A stretch of DNA of 64,000 nucleotides from contig NZ_VNHM01000001.1 in assembly GCF_008124625.1 (NCBI RefSeq), forward strand, positions 186,001 to 250,000, in the 5' to 3' direction. Numbering within the stretch: position 1 is the stretch's first letter; every line of letters begins with the position of its first letter. The stretch comes from Desulfallas thermosapovorans DSM 6562 (GTDB lineage Bacteria; Bacillota; Desulfotomaculia; Desulfotomaculales; Desulfallaceae). Both the position numbers and the translations under genes were made by a program. Shown here piece after piece: positions 38,186 to 50,569 of the stretch. The notes beneath the pieces are model-generated. The model was not told the origin of the DNA and searched no databases. It saw nothing but the letters and a program-made list of their open reading frames with translations.

Positions 38186-38479
38186 TTAATCTTTCTTCAG
38201 ATCAACACTTTCACTGCTGCTTGAAAGGACTTGTGCCACAGCGTTTCTCAATATTTCAATGCGCACGTTTTCGGCTATTTTTATAATGAAGGTGTCTTCT
38301 TTAACCTTGATCACAGTTCCATAAATGCCACCCACTGTGACAATACGATCATTTACTTTGATATTGGCCACCATTTGCATATGCTTTTTTTGGCGCTGCT
38401 GTTGGGGCCTGATCATTAAAAACCATAGCAATGCAAATAAACCGACAATATATAAAATACCGATGGTGGTTTCATTCAC
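38186..38479 (-). CDS. yajC: preprotein translocase accessory subunit YajC
   Basis: Small SecDF-associated membrane protein. The 97-residue sequence has one membrane segment (IGILYIVGLFALLWFLMI, residues 5-22) followed by RPQQQRQKKHMQMV and an SH3-like GDxV-type region (NDRIVTVGGIYGTVIKVKED). GTG start behind GGGGGGG. It follows tgt by 109 bases and precedes the HD and secDF genes, the common tgt-yajC-secDF order. Confidence 0.95.
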   Translation of the reverse strand: MNETTIGILYIVGLFALLWFLMIRPQQQRQKKHMQMVANIKVNDRIVTVGGIYGTVIKVKEDTFIIKIAENVRIEILRNAVAQVLSSSSESVDLKKD

Positions 38480-38588
38480 TTTGTTACCCCCCCTTTCCCC
38501 ATATAAATCAAAACATATACTAATTCTTTATTATTATTCATTTCCCTTTTTTTAATTTCATGTTGTAATTTAATGTAAAACAGTTTAT

Positions 38589-40743
<2,155 letters not shown>

Positions 40744-40761
40744 GTATTACCTCTTTTTAAT

Positions 40762-42186
40762 TTACGCCCCGTAATTTTCTACCAATTTAACATTTGTATA
40801 ATAGTATTGCAAAATATCCTGGAAACTATAACCTTGAGACGCCCAACCAGCTGCACCGTATTGCGACATACCGAGTCCGTGCCCCAGGCCGTTGCCGGTA
40901 AAGGTTACCCTGCTGATTATATCACCGGCACCCGTTTCCTTTTGCATAGTAAATAGTGCACTGTTCAAACCCAGCACGCTGCGCACCCGGTCGGCATTGG
41001 CAACAGTATACACCTGCAGCCCGCCACCAGCATCCAAACCCTCAATTAACAGCTTTTTAACCCTTTGCCCGGAAGCCGTATATTCCACTGCCCTTAAATC
41101 CGTTATAGCACTAAGCTCTGTAAATTCATTGATATATTTCTTCAATTGCCGGTTGACCAGCGCAACCAGTTCATCACCCGAATAACTAAGTGACCAGTCA
41201 TAATGTTTAATATTGTAATCCAGGGGATCATCCTGACCCCTGATATAACTTAAAGAATCAAACCAGACATCTTCGCTGTTTTCTGTACAACCGCCGCTGG
41301 AAGCATGGAAAAATGCCGCCACCGGCCGGCCGCGATGAACCAGCACCATGCCACTGGTGGCATCAACAGCTAGGTTAGTGGCCGGGTTTTCCCCGTCATA
41401 TCCCAGGTATACCTGGTTGGACTGGTTGTCCAGCACATCAAAGCCATAACTGGTGTAACTGCCCAGCTGGGTAATTAAATAACTGCGTGCCGCCACCGCT
41501 TGAGCTTTAAGCGCTTCCGCGGGGAAGGACACGGGCATTTCCCCCGGCAGCACACCATACAGGTACTGTTCAATGGGCAACTCATTGATTACGGTCAGGC
41601 CGCTTTCAGACGGCCTGATTTCTATATTGCCCCGGTAATGTTTTAATTGCCCGCCCTTTTCTACAGCAGCAATATTCAATCCACCCCGGGAAAGTTGTTT
41701 GGCCTGACCGCTTGCGTCAAGGGCATACAGGCCTGCCTTGCCGTCATACAGGTTTGCTGCGCTAGCACCGTAACCCTGTACAACCAGGCCCGCCAGGGAA
41801 TCCTTATATATTAAAGTACCATCACCGGATAATACAGCTCTTGTGGCGGCATCCAGGCTTTCGGCTTTAATGGGGCCGTTGTATAGTCCCACATGTTCCC
41901 CATTCCTGAGCACCCGGCACAGGCCACCGGCATACTCCACCGTCCAGCGTCCTTCCCCATCCCCTGCAATTACCTGACCGGTATGAATATTGACCAACTT
42001 GTAATCACCTTGCAGCACAAAGGATACCTGCGGCATATTTTGCGCCAGTCCAACCCGCACGGTATGGGGAACCACCTGCACATCCCCCCGGGCCGTACCC
42101 CCGGGCCAAAACACAACCAGCAGCAATATCGCCATCCCCACCAACAAACCCGGGCGACAGTGTTTAATAACAACACCTGAAGTCAT
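40762..42186 (-). CDS. spoIID: SpoIID/LytB-domain protein (stage II sporulation protein D-like)
   Basis: Lytic transglycosylase that degrades peptidoglycan during engulfment. The 474-residue protein is longer than B. subtilis SpoIID (about 340), with an extra N-terminal module of about 150 residues. One membrane segment is at residues 15-35. The catalytic region has VLPGEMPVSFPAEALKAQAVAARSY (in part, PGEMPVSFPAEALKAQA), and the C-terminus has GNGLGHGLGMSQYGAAGWA. ATG at 42186 with GGGGGAGG. Its location beside ruvB and queA differs from the B. subtilis locus, so it may be a paralogue. Confidence 0.9.
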   Translation of the reverse strand: MTSGVVIKHCRPGLLVGMAILLLVVFWPGGTARGDVQVVPHTVRVGLAQNMPQVSFVLQGDYKLVNIHTGQVIAGDGEGRWTVEYAGGLCRVLRNGEHVGLYNGPIKAESLDAATRAVLSGDGTLIYKDSLAGLVVQGYGASAANLYDGKAGLYALDASGQAKQLSRGGLNIAAVEKGGQLKHYRGNIEIRPSESGLTVINELPIEQYLYGVLPGEMPVSFPAEALKAQAVAARSYLITQLGSYTSYGFDVLDNQSNQVYLGYDGENPATNLAVDATSGMVLVHRGRPVAAFFHASSGGCTENSEDVWFDSLSYIRGQDDPLDYNIKHYDWSLSYSGDELVALVNRQLKKYINEFTELSAITDLRAVEYTASGQRVKKLLIEGLDAGGGLQVYTVANADRVRSVLGLNSALFTMQKETGAGDIISRVTFTGNGLGHGLGMSQYGAAGWASQGYSFQDILQYYYTNVKLVENYGA

Positions 42187-42389
42187 AAAAAAAGAACCTC
42201 CCCCGCAAAACCATATCGTGGAAAGTTCGACAAAAAGTAAATTATTCCTGCCGGCAAACATACATCAGCAGGCATATTTTAAGAGCCTGCTTGAATAGCC
42301 CGTGCCAGTCCTATTTATACTGCATTAGCCGGCTTTTGCGGTGCGCGCGTAGGTACCGGGTGTTAATAGGACAAATCTATAGTAAACCG

Positions 42390-42614
42390 CTACCTTCTGA
42401 ATAACAGGTTTACCAGTAGCGTTAAGACAATACTGACAATGATCATGGTAACCACGGGAAAATAAAAGGTAAAATTACCTCTTTGTACAAATATATCGCC
42501 GGGCAGCCGGCCTAAACCGGGAATTTTGCCCGCCAGCAGTAAAAGACCACCTGTTATCACCATAAATATGCCTATCATTATTATAATTTTACCCATACCT
42601 GCCAGGGAATTCAT
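42390..42614 (-). CDS. DUF2905 family membrane protein
   Basis: A 74-residue protein with two membrane segments (about residues 8-27 and 50-70) and the conserved linker GKIPGLGRLPGDIFVQRGN between them, a signature of DUF2905. Function unknown. The start overlaps the queH stop by one base. The family often occurs next to ruvB/queA genes in Firmicutes, so context supports the call without giving a function. Confidence 0.85.
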   Translation of the reverse strand: MNSLAGMGKIIIMIGIFMVITGGLLLLAGKIPGLGRLPGDIFVQRGNFTFYFPVVTMIIVSIVLTLLVNLLFRR

Positions 42615-43177
42615 CAGCTTTTCCCCCCTGAACCTTTTTTACTTCTATACTGTTTGTCATAACGTTCCCTTTCGCTGTAAATGCAGCCGCAATACTGCTG
42701 CCTGTACATGTTAAGGGAGCGGGACAACTCCGTGGCCTCCCGGAACCCCGACCTGAAATCATGATAATAAAAAGGTACCCCTGCTTCCTCACCCACTGCC
42801 CGGCCAATTTCGGCAATTAAATCATGTTTTTGAAAAGGGCTGACCAGTAAAGTGGTGCTGAAAGCATCAAACTTGCCATGCCGTGCTACCTGGGCCGTCT
42901 GACGCAGGCGCATGATATAACAGTACCGGCAGCGCACGCTTTCCCTGTGCACCACCTCCCTTAAATAACCTTCCAAATCGTAGTCGTCGTTTACAATTAC
43001 CTGCAAATTGTTGCTCCGGGCATAATCCAGCAGGGTTTCTTTCCTTCTCTGCCACTCGGTATAGGGATGGATGTTGGGATTACAGAAATAACCATACACC
43101 TCATGATTTTCGGACCTTAATTGTTTCAGCGGGTATATAGTACAGGGACCGCAACAGGTATGCAATAAAATTTTCAT
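42614..43177 (-). CDS. queH: epoxyqueuosine reductase QueH
   Basis: Reduces epoxyqueuosine to queuosine in tRNA; a non-cobalamin alternative to QueG. The 187-residue protein has the N-terminal LLHTCCGPC motif with vicinal Cys, the internal CRYCYIMR pair near residue 88, and the C-terminal YCGCIYSERER block. These six or so cysteines bind an Fe-S cluster and form the redox site. ATG at 43177 follows AAGGAG. It links ruvB to the queA-tgt genes. Confidence 0.93.
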   Translation of the reverse strand: MKILLHTCCGPCTIYPLKQLRSENHEVYGYFCNPNIHPYTEWQRRKETLLDYARSNNLQVIVNDDYDLEGYLREVVHRESVRCRYCYIMRLRQTAQVARHGKFDAFSTTLLVSPFQKHDLIAEIGRAVGEEAGVPFYYHDFRSGFREATELSRSLNMYRQQYCGCIYSERERYDKQYRSKKGSGGKS

Positions 43178-43194
43178 TACTTTCTCCTTCCCGT

Positions 43195-44226
43195 TTACCA
43201 CAATGTGGGCTGTTTTGCTCCGGGCATTTCCAGGCCAAGGTGTTGATAAGCAGCAGGCGTGGCCACCCTACCGCGCGGGGTGCGGGCTAACAGCCCCAAC
43301 TGTAGCAGGTATGGTTCATACACGTCCTCTATAGTCCCGGCTTCCTCACCTGTAGCCGCCGCAATGGTTTCCACCCCCACGGGTCCGCCGGCAAATTTGG
43401 TTATGACAGCGGATAATACGCGACGGTCGGCCTGGTCCAACCCCAGGGGGTCCACCTCAAAAAATTCCAGCGCTTCGGTAGCCACCCCCCGGTTAATAAT
43501 CCCGTCCGCTTTGACCTGGGCATAATCACGCACCCTTTTCAGTAAACGATTGGCTATGCGGGGAGTGCCCCGGGAACGGCGGGCGATTTCTCCCGCACCC
43601 TCTTCATCAATAACCACGCCTAAAATTTTGGCCGCCCTGGTGATTATGGTAACCAAATCAGCAGGGTGATAATAATCCAGCCTGCTGATGACACCAAACC
43701 GGTCTCGCAGGGGGGAAGTCATCAAACCTGCCCTGGTGGTGGCGCCGATCAGAGTAAAACGTGGTAAATCAATTCTTATGGAACGGGCCCCGGGCCCCTT
43801 GCCAATAATAATATCCAGAGAGAAGTCCTCCATGGCCGGATACAATATCTCCTCAACCGTGCGGCTAAGGCGGTGCACTTCGTCGATAAATAGGACATCG
43901 CCTTGCTGCAGGTTGGTTAAAATAGCCGCCAAATCTCCGGCCCTTTCAATGGCCGGTCCTGAAGTTGTGCGAATGTTGACCCCCAGTTCATTGGAAATAA
44001 TATTGGCCAGTGTAGTTTTACCCAAACCGGGCGGCCCGAACAGAAGCACATGATCCAGCGTTTCTCCCCGCTGCAGTGCAGCCTGAATAAATATGCCAAT
44101 AGTTTCCTTCACTTTATCCTGCCCGATATATTCACTCAGCTTGCGAGGCCGCAAGCTAACTTCGGTATCTGTATCTTCTTCCCTCAGGGCAGCAGTTATT
44201 ATTCTTTCTCGATTCAAATTCTCCAT
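43195..44226 (-). CDS. ruvB: Holliday junction branch migration DNA helicase RuvB
   Basis: AAA+ motor of the RuvAB complex. The 343-residue protein has Walker [12 protein letters not shown] near residues 65-75, Walker [11 protein letters not shown], sensor 1 [20 protein letters not shown] (in part, GATTRAG) and the C-terminal winged helix with [15 protein letters not shown]. All match the family closely. ATG start. It follows ruvA and precedes queH. Confidence 0.97.
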   Translation of the reverse strand: MENLNRERIITAALREEDTDTEVSLRPRKLSEYIGQDKVKETIGIFIQAALQRGETLDHVLLFGPPGLGKTTLANIISNELGVNIRTTSGPAIERAGDLAAILTNLQQGDVLFIDEVHRLSRTVEEILYPAMEDFSLDIIIGKGPGARSIRIDLPRFTLIGATTRAGLMTSPLRDRFGVISRLDYYHPADLVTIITRAAKILGVVIDEEGAGEIARRSRGTPRIANRLLKRVRDYAQVKADGIINRGVATEALEFFEVDPLGLDQADRRVLSAVITKFAGGPVGVETIAAATGEEAGTIEDVYEPYLLQLGLLARTPRGRVATPAAYQHLGLEMPGAKQPTLW

Positions 44227-44302
44227 TACACACCCCGGCCGTTAAATGTATTTTTTCGCTGAACACAGCTAGACCCTCATAAGTAATGCCATACAAACCG
44301 GT

Positions 44303-44923
44303 TTATTTGGATTTATCCAAAAAACGCAGGGACAGCTTGATTAGCTCCGCCACACCAGGATTGTTACCCACCGCCAGATTCATTGCCCGGTGCACGGCAG
44401 CCCTGGCCTCGCCCGCCCCGTAGCCCAGTGCCATAAGACCGGCCAGGGCATCACCGGCTGCACCGGTCACCGCTGTTTCACCGGGCTGCGGTGGAACTGC
44501 AGCGTCTTTAACAGCTAACTTTTTAAATTTATCCTTTAACTCCAGCACAATGCGCTGGGCAATTTTTTTGCCCACCCCCGGCACTTTAGTGAGAGCGGTT
44601 AAATCACCCAGCGTCACAGCCCGGGCCAACCCCTGGGGCGTTAGATGAGATAAAACCGCCAGAGCGGCCCGTGGTCCCACGCCGTTAACTCCCAGCAATA
44701 AAAGAAAAACATTTATTTCGTCTGCGCTAAAAAAACCATAGAGCTGCATGTCATCTTCCCGGACAATCATATGCGTGTGCAAAAAAACTTCCTTATCCAC
44801 TTGCCCCGCCAAACTGGCAGCGCAGGCAGCTGTTACATTAACCTTGTAACCAACTCCATGCACATCGAGTACCACTGTCTCATTTTCCACGCCGGCCACC
44901 GCGCCTCTTAAAAAAGCTATCAT
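44303..44923 (-). CDS. ruvA: Holliday junction branch migration protein RuvA
   Basis: Tetramer that holds the four-way junction flat for RuvB. The 206-residue protein has the OB-fold domain I (MIAFLRGAVAGVE...VVLDVHGVGYKV), two helix-hairpin-helix motifs (LLGVNGVGPRAAL and LTKVPGVGKKIAQRIVLELKDK in part), an Ala-rich linker, and the C-terminal domain III (DALAGLMALGYGAGEA). The ATG at 44923 matches family N-termini; the frame starts five codons earlier at a GTG. Confidence 0.95.
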   Translation of the reverse strand: MIAFLRGAVAGVENETVVLDVHGVGYKVNVTAACAASLAGQVDKEVFLHTHMIVREDDMQLYGFFSADEINVFLLLLGVNGVGPRAALAVLSHLTPQGLARAVTLGDLTALTKVPGVGKKIAQRIVLELKDKFKKLAVKDAAVPPQPGETAVTGAAGDALAGLMALGYGAGEARAAVHRAMNLAVGNNPGVAELIKLSLRFLDKSK

Positions 44924-44996
44924 ACCAGTGTCGCCCACCTAACTTTTTAATTAACTGAAGTATTCTTGCCTACCCTATCAATTTAAACACTGAGTT

Positions 44997-45485
44997 TTAT
45001 TTTATAGTTAGACCACCACTGTTGTTATTAATATGACAGACCGCCACGGCCAGGGCGTCCGCCACATCATCCGGGCGGGGAATAACCGGCAAATTCAGTA
45101 TAATTTTTATCATATATTGCACCTGTTGTTTATCAGCCCGGCCACGACCCACCACAGACTGTTTCACCTGTAAAGGCGTGTACTCGTAAACCGCAAGATT
45201 TGCTTGAGCCGCGGCCAGTATAATCACACCCCGGGCCTGCCCCACGGACATGGCGGTGCGCACGTTGCGATTAAAAAATAATTCTTCCACGGCTAAACAC
45301 TGGGGACGATATTGAACTATCAAGTCTGTCAGCTCATTATACAATTTATATAATCTCATATGCGGCTGCATATCCGCCGCACTGCGTATAGCACCATATG
45401 TCACCGGCATAAAGCTGTTACCGGCATAGTCCACAATACCATAGCCTGTTATAGCAATTCCGGGGTCCACTCCCAAAACACGCAA
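44997..45485 (-). CDS. ruvC: Holliday junction resolvase RuvC
   Basis: Endonuclease that cleaves Holliday junctions. The 162-residue RNase H-fold protein has [16 protein letters not shown] with the first catalytic Asp (Asp7), [11 protein letters not shown] with the Glu, and [15 protein letters not shown] with the C-terminal Asp pair. The TTG at 45485 has GGAG seven bases upstream and gives the canonical N-terminus; the ATG five codons upstream sits too close to AGG. B. subtilis uses RecU instead, so this marks a Clostridial-type lineage. Confidence 0.94.
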   Translation of the reverse strand: MRVLGVDPGIAITGYGIVDYAGNSFMPVTYGAIRSAADMQPHMRLYKLYNELTDLIVQYRPQCLAVEELFFNRNVRTAMSVGQARGVIILAAAQANLAVYEYTPLQVKQSVVGRGRADKQQVQYMIKIILNLPVIPRPDDVADALAVAVCHINNNSGGLTIK

Positions 45486-45616
45486 CGAATCACTCCACAT
45501 CCTAAAAGTTAGTAAAATTATTCAATTCATCACCCAACATAGTAACATAATGACAGCACAACCACAACATGTGTTCCATGAATAGAAACATTCTCGCCCT
45601 AAAACAATAACCTGGC

Positions 45617-46231
45617 TTAACCCCTGTATTCGTCAAAGTTTTCCAGTAATACATTCAATGATTGTTCGTCGGTAAATTCCAAGGTATTTTGTAAATCAAG
45701 CTTTTCATCAGGGCTCAAAACCTCAAATGCATCGGCCCGGTGCAACTTTTCCAAAAATGGCTCCGGCAATAGATTAACATCTATGCTTGTCTCCAAACGC
45801 AATAGTATATCGTCGTAGCCCAGCGGTCCCTGATAAACAGCCAGATAACCTTCGTGGATACCCAGGTGTCTGTATTCATTGTGCATACCGCATAACCCGT
45901 CTATTTGTCTTGTAATGACCAGTTCATCACTGTGCACAGTAATAGCCCAACCATCCTGCCGGGGATACTTCATTTGCAGCCGCTTCTCATCCAGACCAAT
46001 CAGATCTTCGGTAGCCGGTCCCCGGTAATATACCTCCACATCTCCACAAGCATTATACTTGTTCTCCCGGCGCAAGGAGGTGGTGGGTTTTACCAGCGGC
46101 TCTACTCTGTCCGCGGTTAATACAGGCTTCATAGCCGGATTGGCAACGGTGTTTAAAGTAAAATAAACAGCTATGGCAACAAAAACTACAATCATGACTG
46201 CCACAATCATACCCAGCAGTTTTTTTATCAT
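45617..46231 (-). CDS. membrane-anchored protein with BofC C-terminal-like domain
   Basis: The 204-residue protein has an N-terminal membrane anchor (residues 5-27) and an extracytoplasmic part. The segment EYRHLGIHEGYLAVYQGPLG resembles the BofC C-terminal domain, which in B. subtilis restrains SpoIVB in the intermembrane space at the sigma-K checkpoint. The N-terminal BofC domain is not evident. ATG behind AAGGGG. Located between yebC and ruvC. The domain call is moderate and rests on that motif only. Confidence 0.65.
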   Translation of the reverse strand: MIKKLLGMIVAVMIVVFVAIAVYFTLNTVANPAMKPVLTADRVEPLVKPTTSLRRENKYNACGDVEVYYRGPATEDLIGLDEKRLQMKYPRQDGWAITVHSDELVITRQIDGLCGMHNEYRHLGIHEGYLAVYQGPLGYDDILLRLETSIDVNLLPEPFLEKLHRADAFEVLSPDEKLDLQNTLEFTDEQSLNVLLENFDEYRG

Positions 46232-46339
46232 GGCAATACCCCTTCGTTAAGTATTCAGACATTTATAGTTCTTCTACACTTTCCGATCAAACTGTTGCAA
46301 CTTAACTTAATAAAAGGATTATTGCCAAAATCATGCATA

Positions 46340-46372
46340 AAAATAACATAGGTTGCCTTTATAGCAACCTAT
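46340..46372 (-). terminator. intrinsic terminator overlapping the yebC stop codon
   Basis: On the minus strand a 9-bp perfect stem ATAGGTTGC/GCAACCTAT includes the TAG stop of yebC in its first arm and is followed by GTTATTTTTATG. Confidence 0.75.
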
Positions 46373-47106
46373 TCCTCGTCTAAAATATCAAAATTTGCGT
46401 AGACTTCCTGTACATCGTCATGATCCTCCAGCATCTCCATCAGTTTAAGCATTTGTTCCTGCTGGCTACCGGTAAGCACCACCGTATTTTGGGGTATTCT
46501 GGTTACTTCGGAATGGCTTATGACCACCCCTTCCACCTCCAGTGTCTCAGCTACCTGGTTCAATGCATCGGGTTCAGTAATTACCTCCAGGCTGTCATCT
46601 TCCTCCTTGACGTCCAAAGCACCGGCGTCAAGAGCGGTCAGCAAAAATTCATCTGTATCCACTTTAAGGTTGGCCTTTTCAATGATCAGTACCCCGCGAG
46701 TATCAAACATCCAGGAAACACAACCGGTTTCACCCAGATTACCACCATACTTGGAAAACAGGTGCCTTATTTCACCGGCGGTGCGGTTACGGTTGTCCGT
46801 CATGATATCCAGCATCACGGCCACTCCCCCGGGACCGTATCCTTCATAAGTTAATTCCTCGTAATTGGCACCACTCAGTTCACCGGTGCCGCGCTTTATG
46901 GCTCGTTGTATGTTTTCGTTGGGTATATTTACTTCCTTGGCTTTGGCAATGGCGTTTTTCAATCGCAAATTAGCTTCCGGGTCACCGCCGCCCTGCCTGG
47001 CCGCAGCAATTATTTCTTTAGCCAGTTTAGTAAAAATCTTGCCTCGCTGCGAATCAACTTTGGCTTTTTTTCTTTTTATAGTTGACCATTTAGAGTGCCC
47101 TGACAT
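46369..47106 (-). CDS. yebC: YebC/PmpR family protein (TACO1-like)
   Basis: The 245-residue protein begins [16 protein letters not shown] and has [12 protein letters not shown] and the [12 protein letters not shown] block, diagnostic of YebC. Historically annotated as transcriptional regulators; some members act in translation of proline-rich stretches. The ATG at 47106 follows GGAG nine bases upstream; the ATG three codons earlier is adjacent to the ribosome site. It usually sits beside ruvC in Firmicutes, here separated by one gene. Confidence 0.95.
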   Translation of the reverse strand: MSGHSKWSTIKRKKAKVDSQRGKIFTKLAKEIIAAARQGGGDPEANLRLKNAIAKAKEVNIPNENIQRAIKRGTGELSGANYEELTYEGYGPGGVAVMLDIMTDNRNRTAGEIRHLFSKYGGNLGETGCVSWMFDTRGVLIIEKANLKVDTDEFLLTALDAGALDVKEEDDSLEVITEPDALNQVAETLEVEGVVISHSEVTRIPQNTVVLTGSQQEQMLKLMEMLEDHDDVQEVYANFDILDEE

Positions 47107-47146
47107 CCAATTCATCTCCTCTTGATACTTATTGCAAAAAATATCT

Positions 47147-47875
47147 TTAAAGCTGAGGCATGGCCGGCAGCTGTTTTTTATGCAAACTTTTCATGGCCAG
47201 TTCGTCCACTTTTTTTCGCACCCGGTCGTCAGCCTGTCCAGTTAAAATATATCTATCCAGCTCTTCATAGGTGATACCCATTTCTTTTTCATCACTTTGT
47301 CCCTCCCACAAACCCGCGGAGGGCGGCTTATTAATGATAGGGGCGGGAATTTCAAGCAGTCTGGCCAGCTCAACAACCTGTTTCTTAACCAGATTGGCTA
47401 TAGGCAGCAAATCTACTCCGCCGTCACCGTATTTGGTAAAATAGCCCACAGTAAGTTCACTGCGGTTACCGGTGCCCACCACCAGGCTCTGCCTTCTGGC
47501 TGCGTGATAATAAAGGGTGGTCATTCTAAGCCGCGGCTTGATATTGGCAATCGCCAAATCCTTATTATCCGGGTTAAAATCTTCACCGGTCAACAGTTTC
47601 ACCATTTCAGCAAAGGGTTTGTCCAAAATCACTGTTTTATATTCGATACCTATTGACTCAGCCAGCAACTGCGCATGCCGGGCGTCCTCGGGGTTACTAT
47701 AACAGGGCATAATCACTCCAAGAGTATTTTGGGGACAAACATTTCGGCACAATGCCGCAACAACAGCTGAATCAATACCGCCGCTCAACCCCACAACAAA
47801 ACCCTTGGCTCCTCTATCGCTAACCTGTTCCAGCAACCAACCCTCAATTTTTTTGGCCAGGTTTTCAATTTGCAT
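47147..47875 (-). CDS. nadE: NH3-dependent NAD+ synthetase
   Basis: Converts deamido-NAD+ to NAD+ using ammonia. The 242-residue protein has the PP-loop [14 protein letters not shown] near residues 28-41 and the [20 protein letters not shown] block. It lacks the nitrilase domain of glutamine-dependent forms. Two adjacent ATG codons (47878, 47875) follow GGGGGG. The substrate-binding tail is slightly short of the B. subtilis enzyme (272 residues). No clear operon partner. Confidence 0.93.
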   Translation of the reverse strand: MQIENLAKKIEGWLLEQVSDRGAKGFVVGLSGGIDSAVVAALCRNVCPQNTLGVIMPCYSNPEDARHAQLLAESIGIEYKTVILDKPFAEMVKLLTGEDFNPDNKDLAIANIKPRLRMTTLYYHAARRQSLVVGTGNRSELTVGYFTKYGDGGVDLLPIANLVKKQVVELARLLEIPAPIINKPPSAGLWEGQSDEKEMGITYEELDRYILTGQADDRVRKKVDELAMKSLHKKQLPAMPQL

Positions 47876-47957
47876 CATTTGCCCCCCATTCAAAGCATTA
47901 CACACACGTTATTATTTTATCACATTTTTTTAAAGTAGAACAAATCTGCACACAGCT

Positions 47958-49349
47958 TTACCTTTTTATTTTACTATGCAAAAATTCCAACGCCTCCTGC
48001 CGGGTAGTAACTTTTCCTTCCATTTGTGCATCCCATAAATCATTTTTCAATCTGCCGACCAGAGGACATGGTTTCAGACCGAATATGCTGCAAATTTCCT
48101 TTCCATCCAGTAATGTTTTATGGTTAAATACCTGATCTTTTTTCTCCTTATATTGACGAAGTAAATGCAAAATATATTTTTTATATTCTTCAGCCAATGC
48201 AAGCTTTCCCGTGGCTCTGCGGCTGCTGGTCACATCAGCCAAGCTTAGCAGCAGACAAGCCGGAGTGTCTTGGCCCAAATGGCGAAAAAAACGGAATACT
48301 GATTTAGAAGACGGGGGATTGTTTTTGTAAAGAAACAGCGGTTGCATGTGCCATTCCACCAGGCGTCGGAATAGCTGTATTTCCCGCTTGCTCATCTTTA
48401 AACGGTGCCCGATATTCTCCGCCATCGGCCCGCCGGCCTGGTGATGGCCGTAAAAAGTTATGCGCCCGTCTTCCCGCATGCCGCTGGTTTTAAGTTTACC
48501 CACATCATGAAACAAACAGGCCAACTTAATAACGGGAAGTCGCTTTTCCCCGCGCCAATAATTTTCCCCAACCCGCAGAGATTCGTCCCGGGTCAAGCGT
48601 TCAAATTCCACCAGCGTTTTAAAACAATGATCCCAGACATTATCAGTGTGATAATAGTTTTGTTCCATACGCCGCATAAGTTCTATTTCCGGAAAAATTT
48701 GTTCCAATGCCTTTATTCGCTGCGCCAGTACATCAATAATGTCCGAAGCATTGGGCAAATCCAATATCAGGCGAAATTCTTCCCACACCCGCTCCCCCGG
48801 TGCGGTTGATAAGGGTCTTTGCAAATTTTGCATCAACTCCATGGTACCCGGCGCGATATTAAAACCTAACTGTGCTTGCAGCCTTACAGCCCGTAAAACC
48901 CTTATGGGATCCTTATTAAAAGACGCAGTTGAGCAAGCCCTGATAACCCCCTCGCGCAAATCCGACAGACCGCCCAGGGGATCAATCACCAGACCGGACC
49001 AATCTCCCTGCAGGTAATCCTTCACCGGAAGGGCCATAGCGTTTATGGTAAAATCACGCCTTCTTAAATCCAACGGCAATTCTTCGCTACCAAGGCCGGT
49101 AATATCCACATGATACATATTGGAGAGCAAAACAACCCGGACTAGATCATGTTCCTTATTTAACACCACAGTACGGATACCGTTCACTCCTACTAACTTA
49201 CAAACTAAATCCCGGGCCCGCCCGTATACCACCAGGTCAATATCCCTGGGGGCACGTCCTAACAGAAGGTCTCTTACACTACCGCCAACCAGGAAGCAAT
49301 AACCCTTGGAAACAACATTAACCATGTTAAGAACCTCGTTTACCTGCAT
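47958..49349 (-). CDS. cca: CCA tRNA nucleotidyltransferase / polyA polymerase-like with HD domain
   Basis: Adds or repairs CCA at tRNA 3' ends. The 463-residue protein has the class II nucleotidyltransferase head FLVGGSVRDLLLGR with catalytic Asp pair in RDIDLVVYG, the RRDFTINAMA motif, then RNA-binding segments. An HD domain follows with ACLFHDVGKLKTSG. An HD-containing form can have phosphatase/phosphodiesterase activity. A specialised A-adding or C-adding role cannot be excluded. The ATG at 49349 has AAGGTG eight bases upstream. Confidence 0.88.
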   Translation of the reverse strand: MQVNEVLNMVNVVSKGYCFLVGGSVRDLLLGRAPRDIDLVVYGRARDLVCKLVGVNGIRTVVLNKEHDLVRVVLLSNMYHVDITGLGSEELPLDLRRRDFTINAMALPVKDYLQGDWSGLVIDPLGGLSDLREGVIRACSTASFNKDPIRVLRAVRLQAQLGFNIAPGTMELMQNLQRPLSTAPGERVWEEFRLILDLPNASDIIDVLAQRIKALEQIFPEIELMRRMEQNYYHTDNVWDHCFKTLVEFERLTRDESLRVGENYWRGEKRLPVIKLACLFHDVGKLKTSGMREDGRITFYGHHQAGGPMAENIGHRLKMSKREIQLFRRLVEWHMQPLFLYKNNPPSSKSVFRFFRHLGQDTPACLLLSLADVTSSRRATGKLALAEEYKKYILHLLRQYKEKKDQVFNHKTLLDGKEICSIFGLKPCPLVGRLKNDLWDAQMEGKVTTRQEALEFLHSKIKR

Positions 49350-49464
49350 CCTCAAAACACCTTGATTTCTTTTATAAAGTATCTTGATTATACCAGTTAA
49401 CCTGAAAATAAAATTTTCTTCCTTTTGATGGTATGGCAATGCATGTGGATGTTAGTTTTACCCT

Positions 49465-50349
49465 TTAGTTACCTCCAACCAGTATGATTAGATCTACAGT
49501 GACCTCCCTTAAATTCATCTCCCGGGCTTTTTGCAATCGCTCTTCCGTTGTTCCCCAGGATAAGGGCGTCATCCGGATGAGCGGTTCAATACCAGTGTGT
49601 TCTAAAGCATACTTGTAATGTACCCGTTTTATTTCCTTGAGCTTGAAATTAGTTTTAAAAAGCTCCAGGGTATCGTCGTTGGAATAATTCTGTTTATCGG
49701 TATGTTGATAAAAAACGGCCCTTAGTTCTTGCAGGTGGCATCGCTCGGGAATTACCTTGATAATTATGCTATCATCTGTAATCATTCTGCGAAACTCCAT
49801 ATAATTAGCAGGCGACAGGATATTGAGGATAATATTAAACTTCCGGTCGGCAAAGGGGGCTCTGGCCAAATCTCCCACACACCATATATTGTTTTTATAA
49901 TCCTTGGAGGCTATAATGATACCATCTTTTGATATATCCAGCCCCACCCCCAAAAAATCCCTTTGAAATCTGCGGGTAATTTTCTCTTGTAAACCAGCCA
50001 AACGAGAACCTTCGCCACACCCTGCATCCAATACCGTTAATAGTGCACCGGCAGTTTCACTGTTATCCATTATTATCTCAATAATTTTTTCATCCAAAGG
50101 TGCAAAAAAGCCACTTTTACTAACTATCCGTCTGGATTTAAACATCATTTTATCGTATTTAGTATGCTGGGGATGGGTCAGCATATTTATATATCCATGC
50201 TTGGATAAGTCAAAGCAATGATTATTGGCGCAGATCAAACTTTTTAAATGCAATAATTGCATCGAACCGGAACATAGCGGGCACCTAAAAAGGTTCGTAT
50301 TTTGCGCCAGCAGACCTGTTTTTGCTGTTTTCCTCTTATTTTCGGACAT
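49465..50349 (-). CDS. 23S rRNA (guanine-N1)-methyltransferase, RlmA family
   Basis: The 294-residue protein has an N-terminal zinc finger (FRCPLCSGSM and ICANNHCFDLSKHGYINML, residues about 21-56) that is the hallmark of RlmA-type enzymes. The SAM-binding motif is VLDAGCGEGSR near residue 105. The N1 of a hairpin 35 guanine in 23S rRNA (G745 in E. coli, G748 in some Gram-positives) is the expected target; which of the two cannot be told here. It starts at ATG and has a -10-like TATAAT about 60 bases upstream. Confidence 0.85.
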   Translation of the reverse strand: MSENKRKTAKTGLLAQNTNLFRCPLCSGSMQLLHLKSLICANNHCFDLSKHGYINMLTHPQHTKYDKMMFKSRRIVSKSGFFAPLDEKIIEIIMDNSETAGALLTVLDAGCGEGSRLAGLQEKITRRFQRDFLGVGLDISKDGIIIASKDYKNNIWCVGDLARAPFADRKFNIILNILSPANYMEFRRMITDDSIIIKVIPERCHLQELRAVFYQHTDKQNYSNDDTLELFKTNFKLKEIKRVHYKYALEHTGIEPLIRMTPLSWGTTEERLQKAREMNLREVTVDLIILVGGN

Positions 50350-50494
50350 ATGACCACCCCGTTATAATACACAAAGTTAGAATTTATTTTTCAACCCTGC
50401 CGTATTATAACACAATCGATAGTAGAAATTAAAAACCTTAACAACTTGATGAAAAGGTTATCACAACAGACTCATTAAACCAAATAAGTAATGT

Positions 50495-50520
50495 AAAAGC
50501 GCCTCAAACCAAGGCGCTTT
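50495..50520 (-). terminator. intrinsic terminator after the DASS transporter gene
   Basis: On the minus strand AAAGCGCC, a 9-base loop and GGCGCTTT are followed by TTAC. It lies about 50 bases after the transporter stop codon. A second weaker hairpin (AACCTT/AAGGTT, 50434-50459) with a T-run follows. Confidence 0.65.
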
Positions 50521-50569
50521 CAATTTAAATACTTTTTTATTGTTATTTAAATTTTTATACCCGCAAAAT

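Noticed and set aside
38480-38588. Missing SCIFF-type six-cysteine peptide near yajC
   Set aside because: I looked because such peptides often lie near yajC/secDF in Clostridia; no Cys-rich frame with a ribosome site is present in this gap or near the HD gene.
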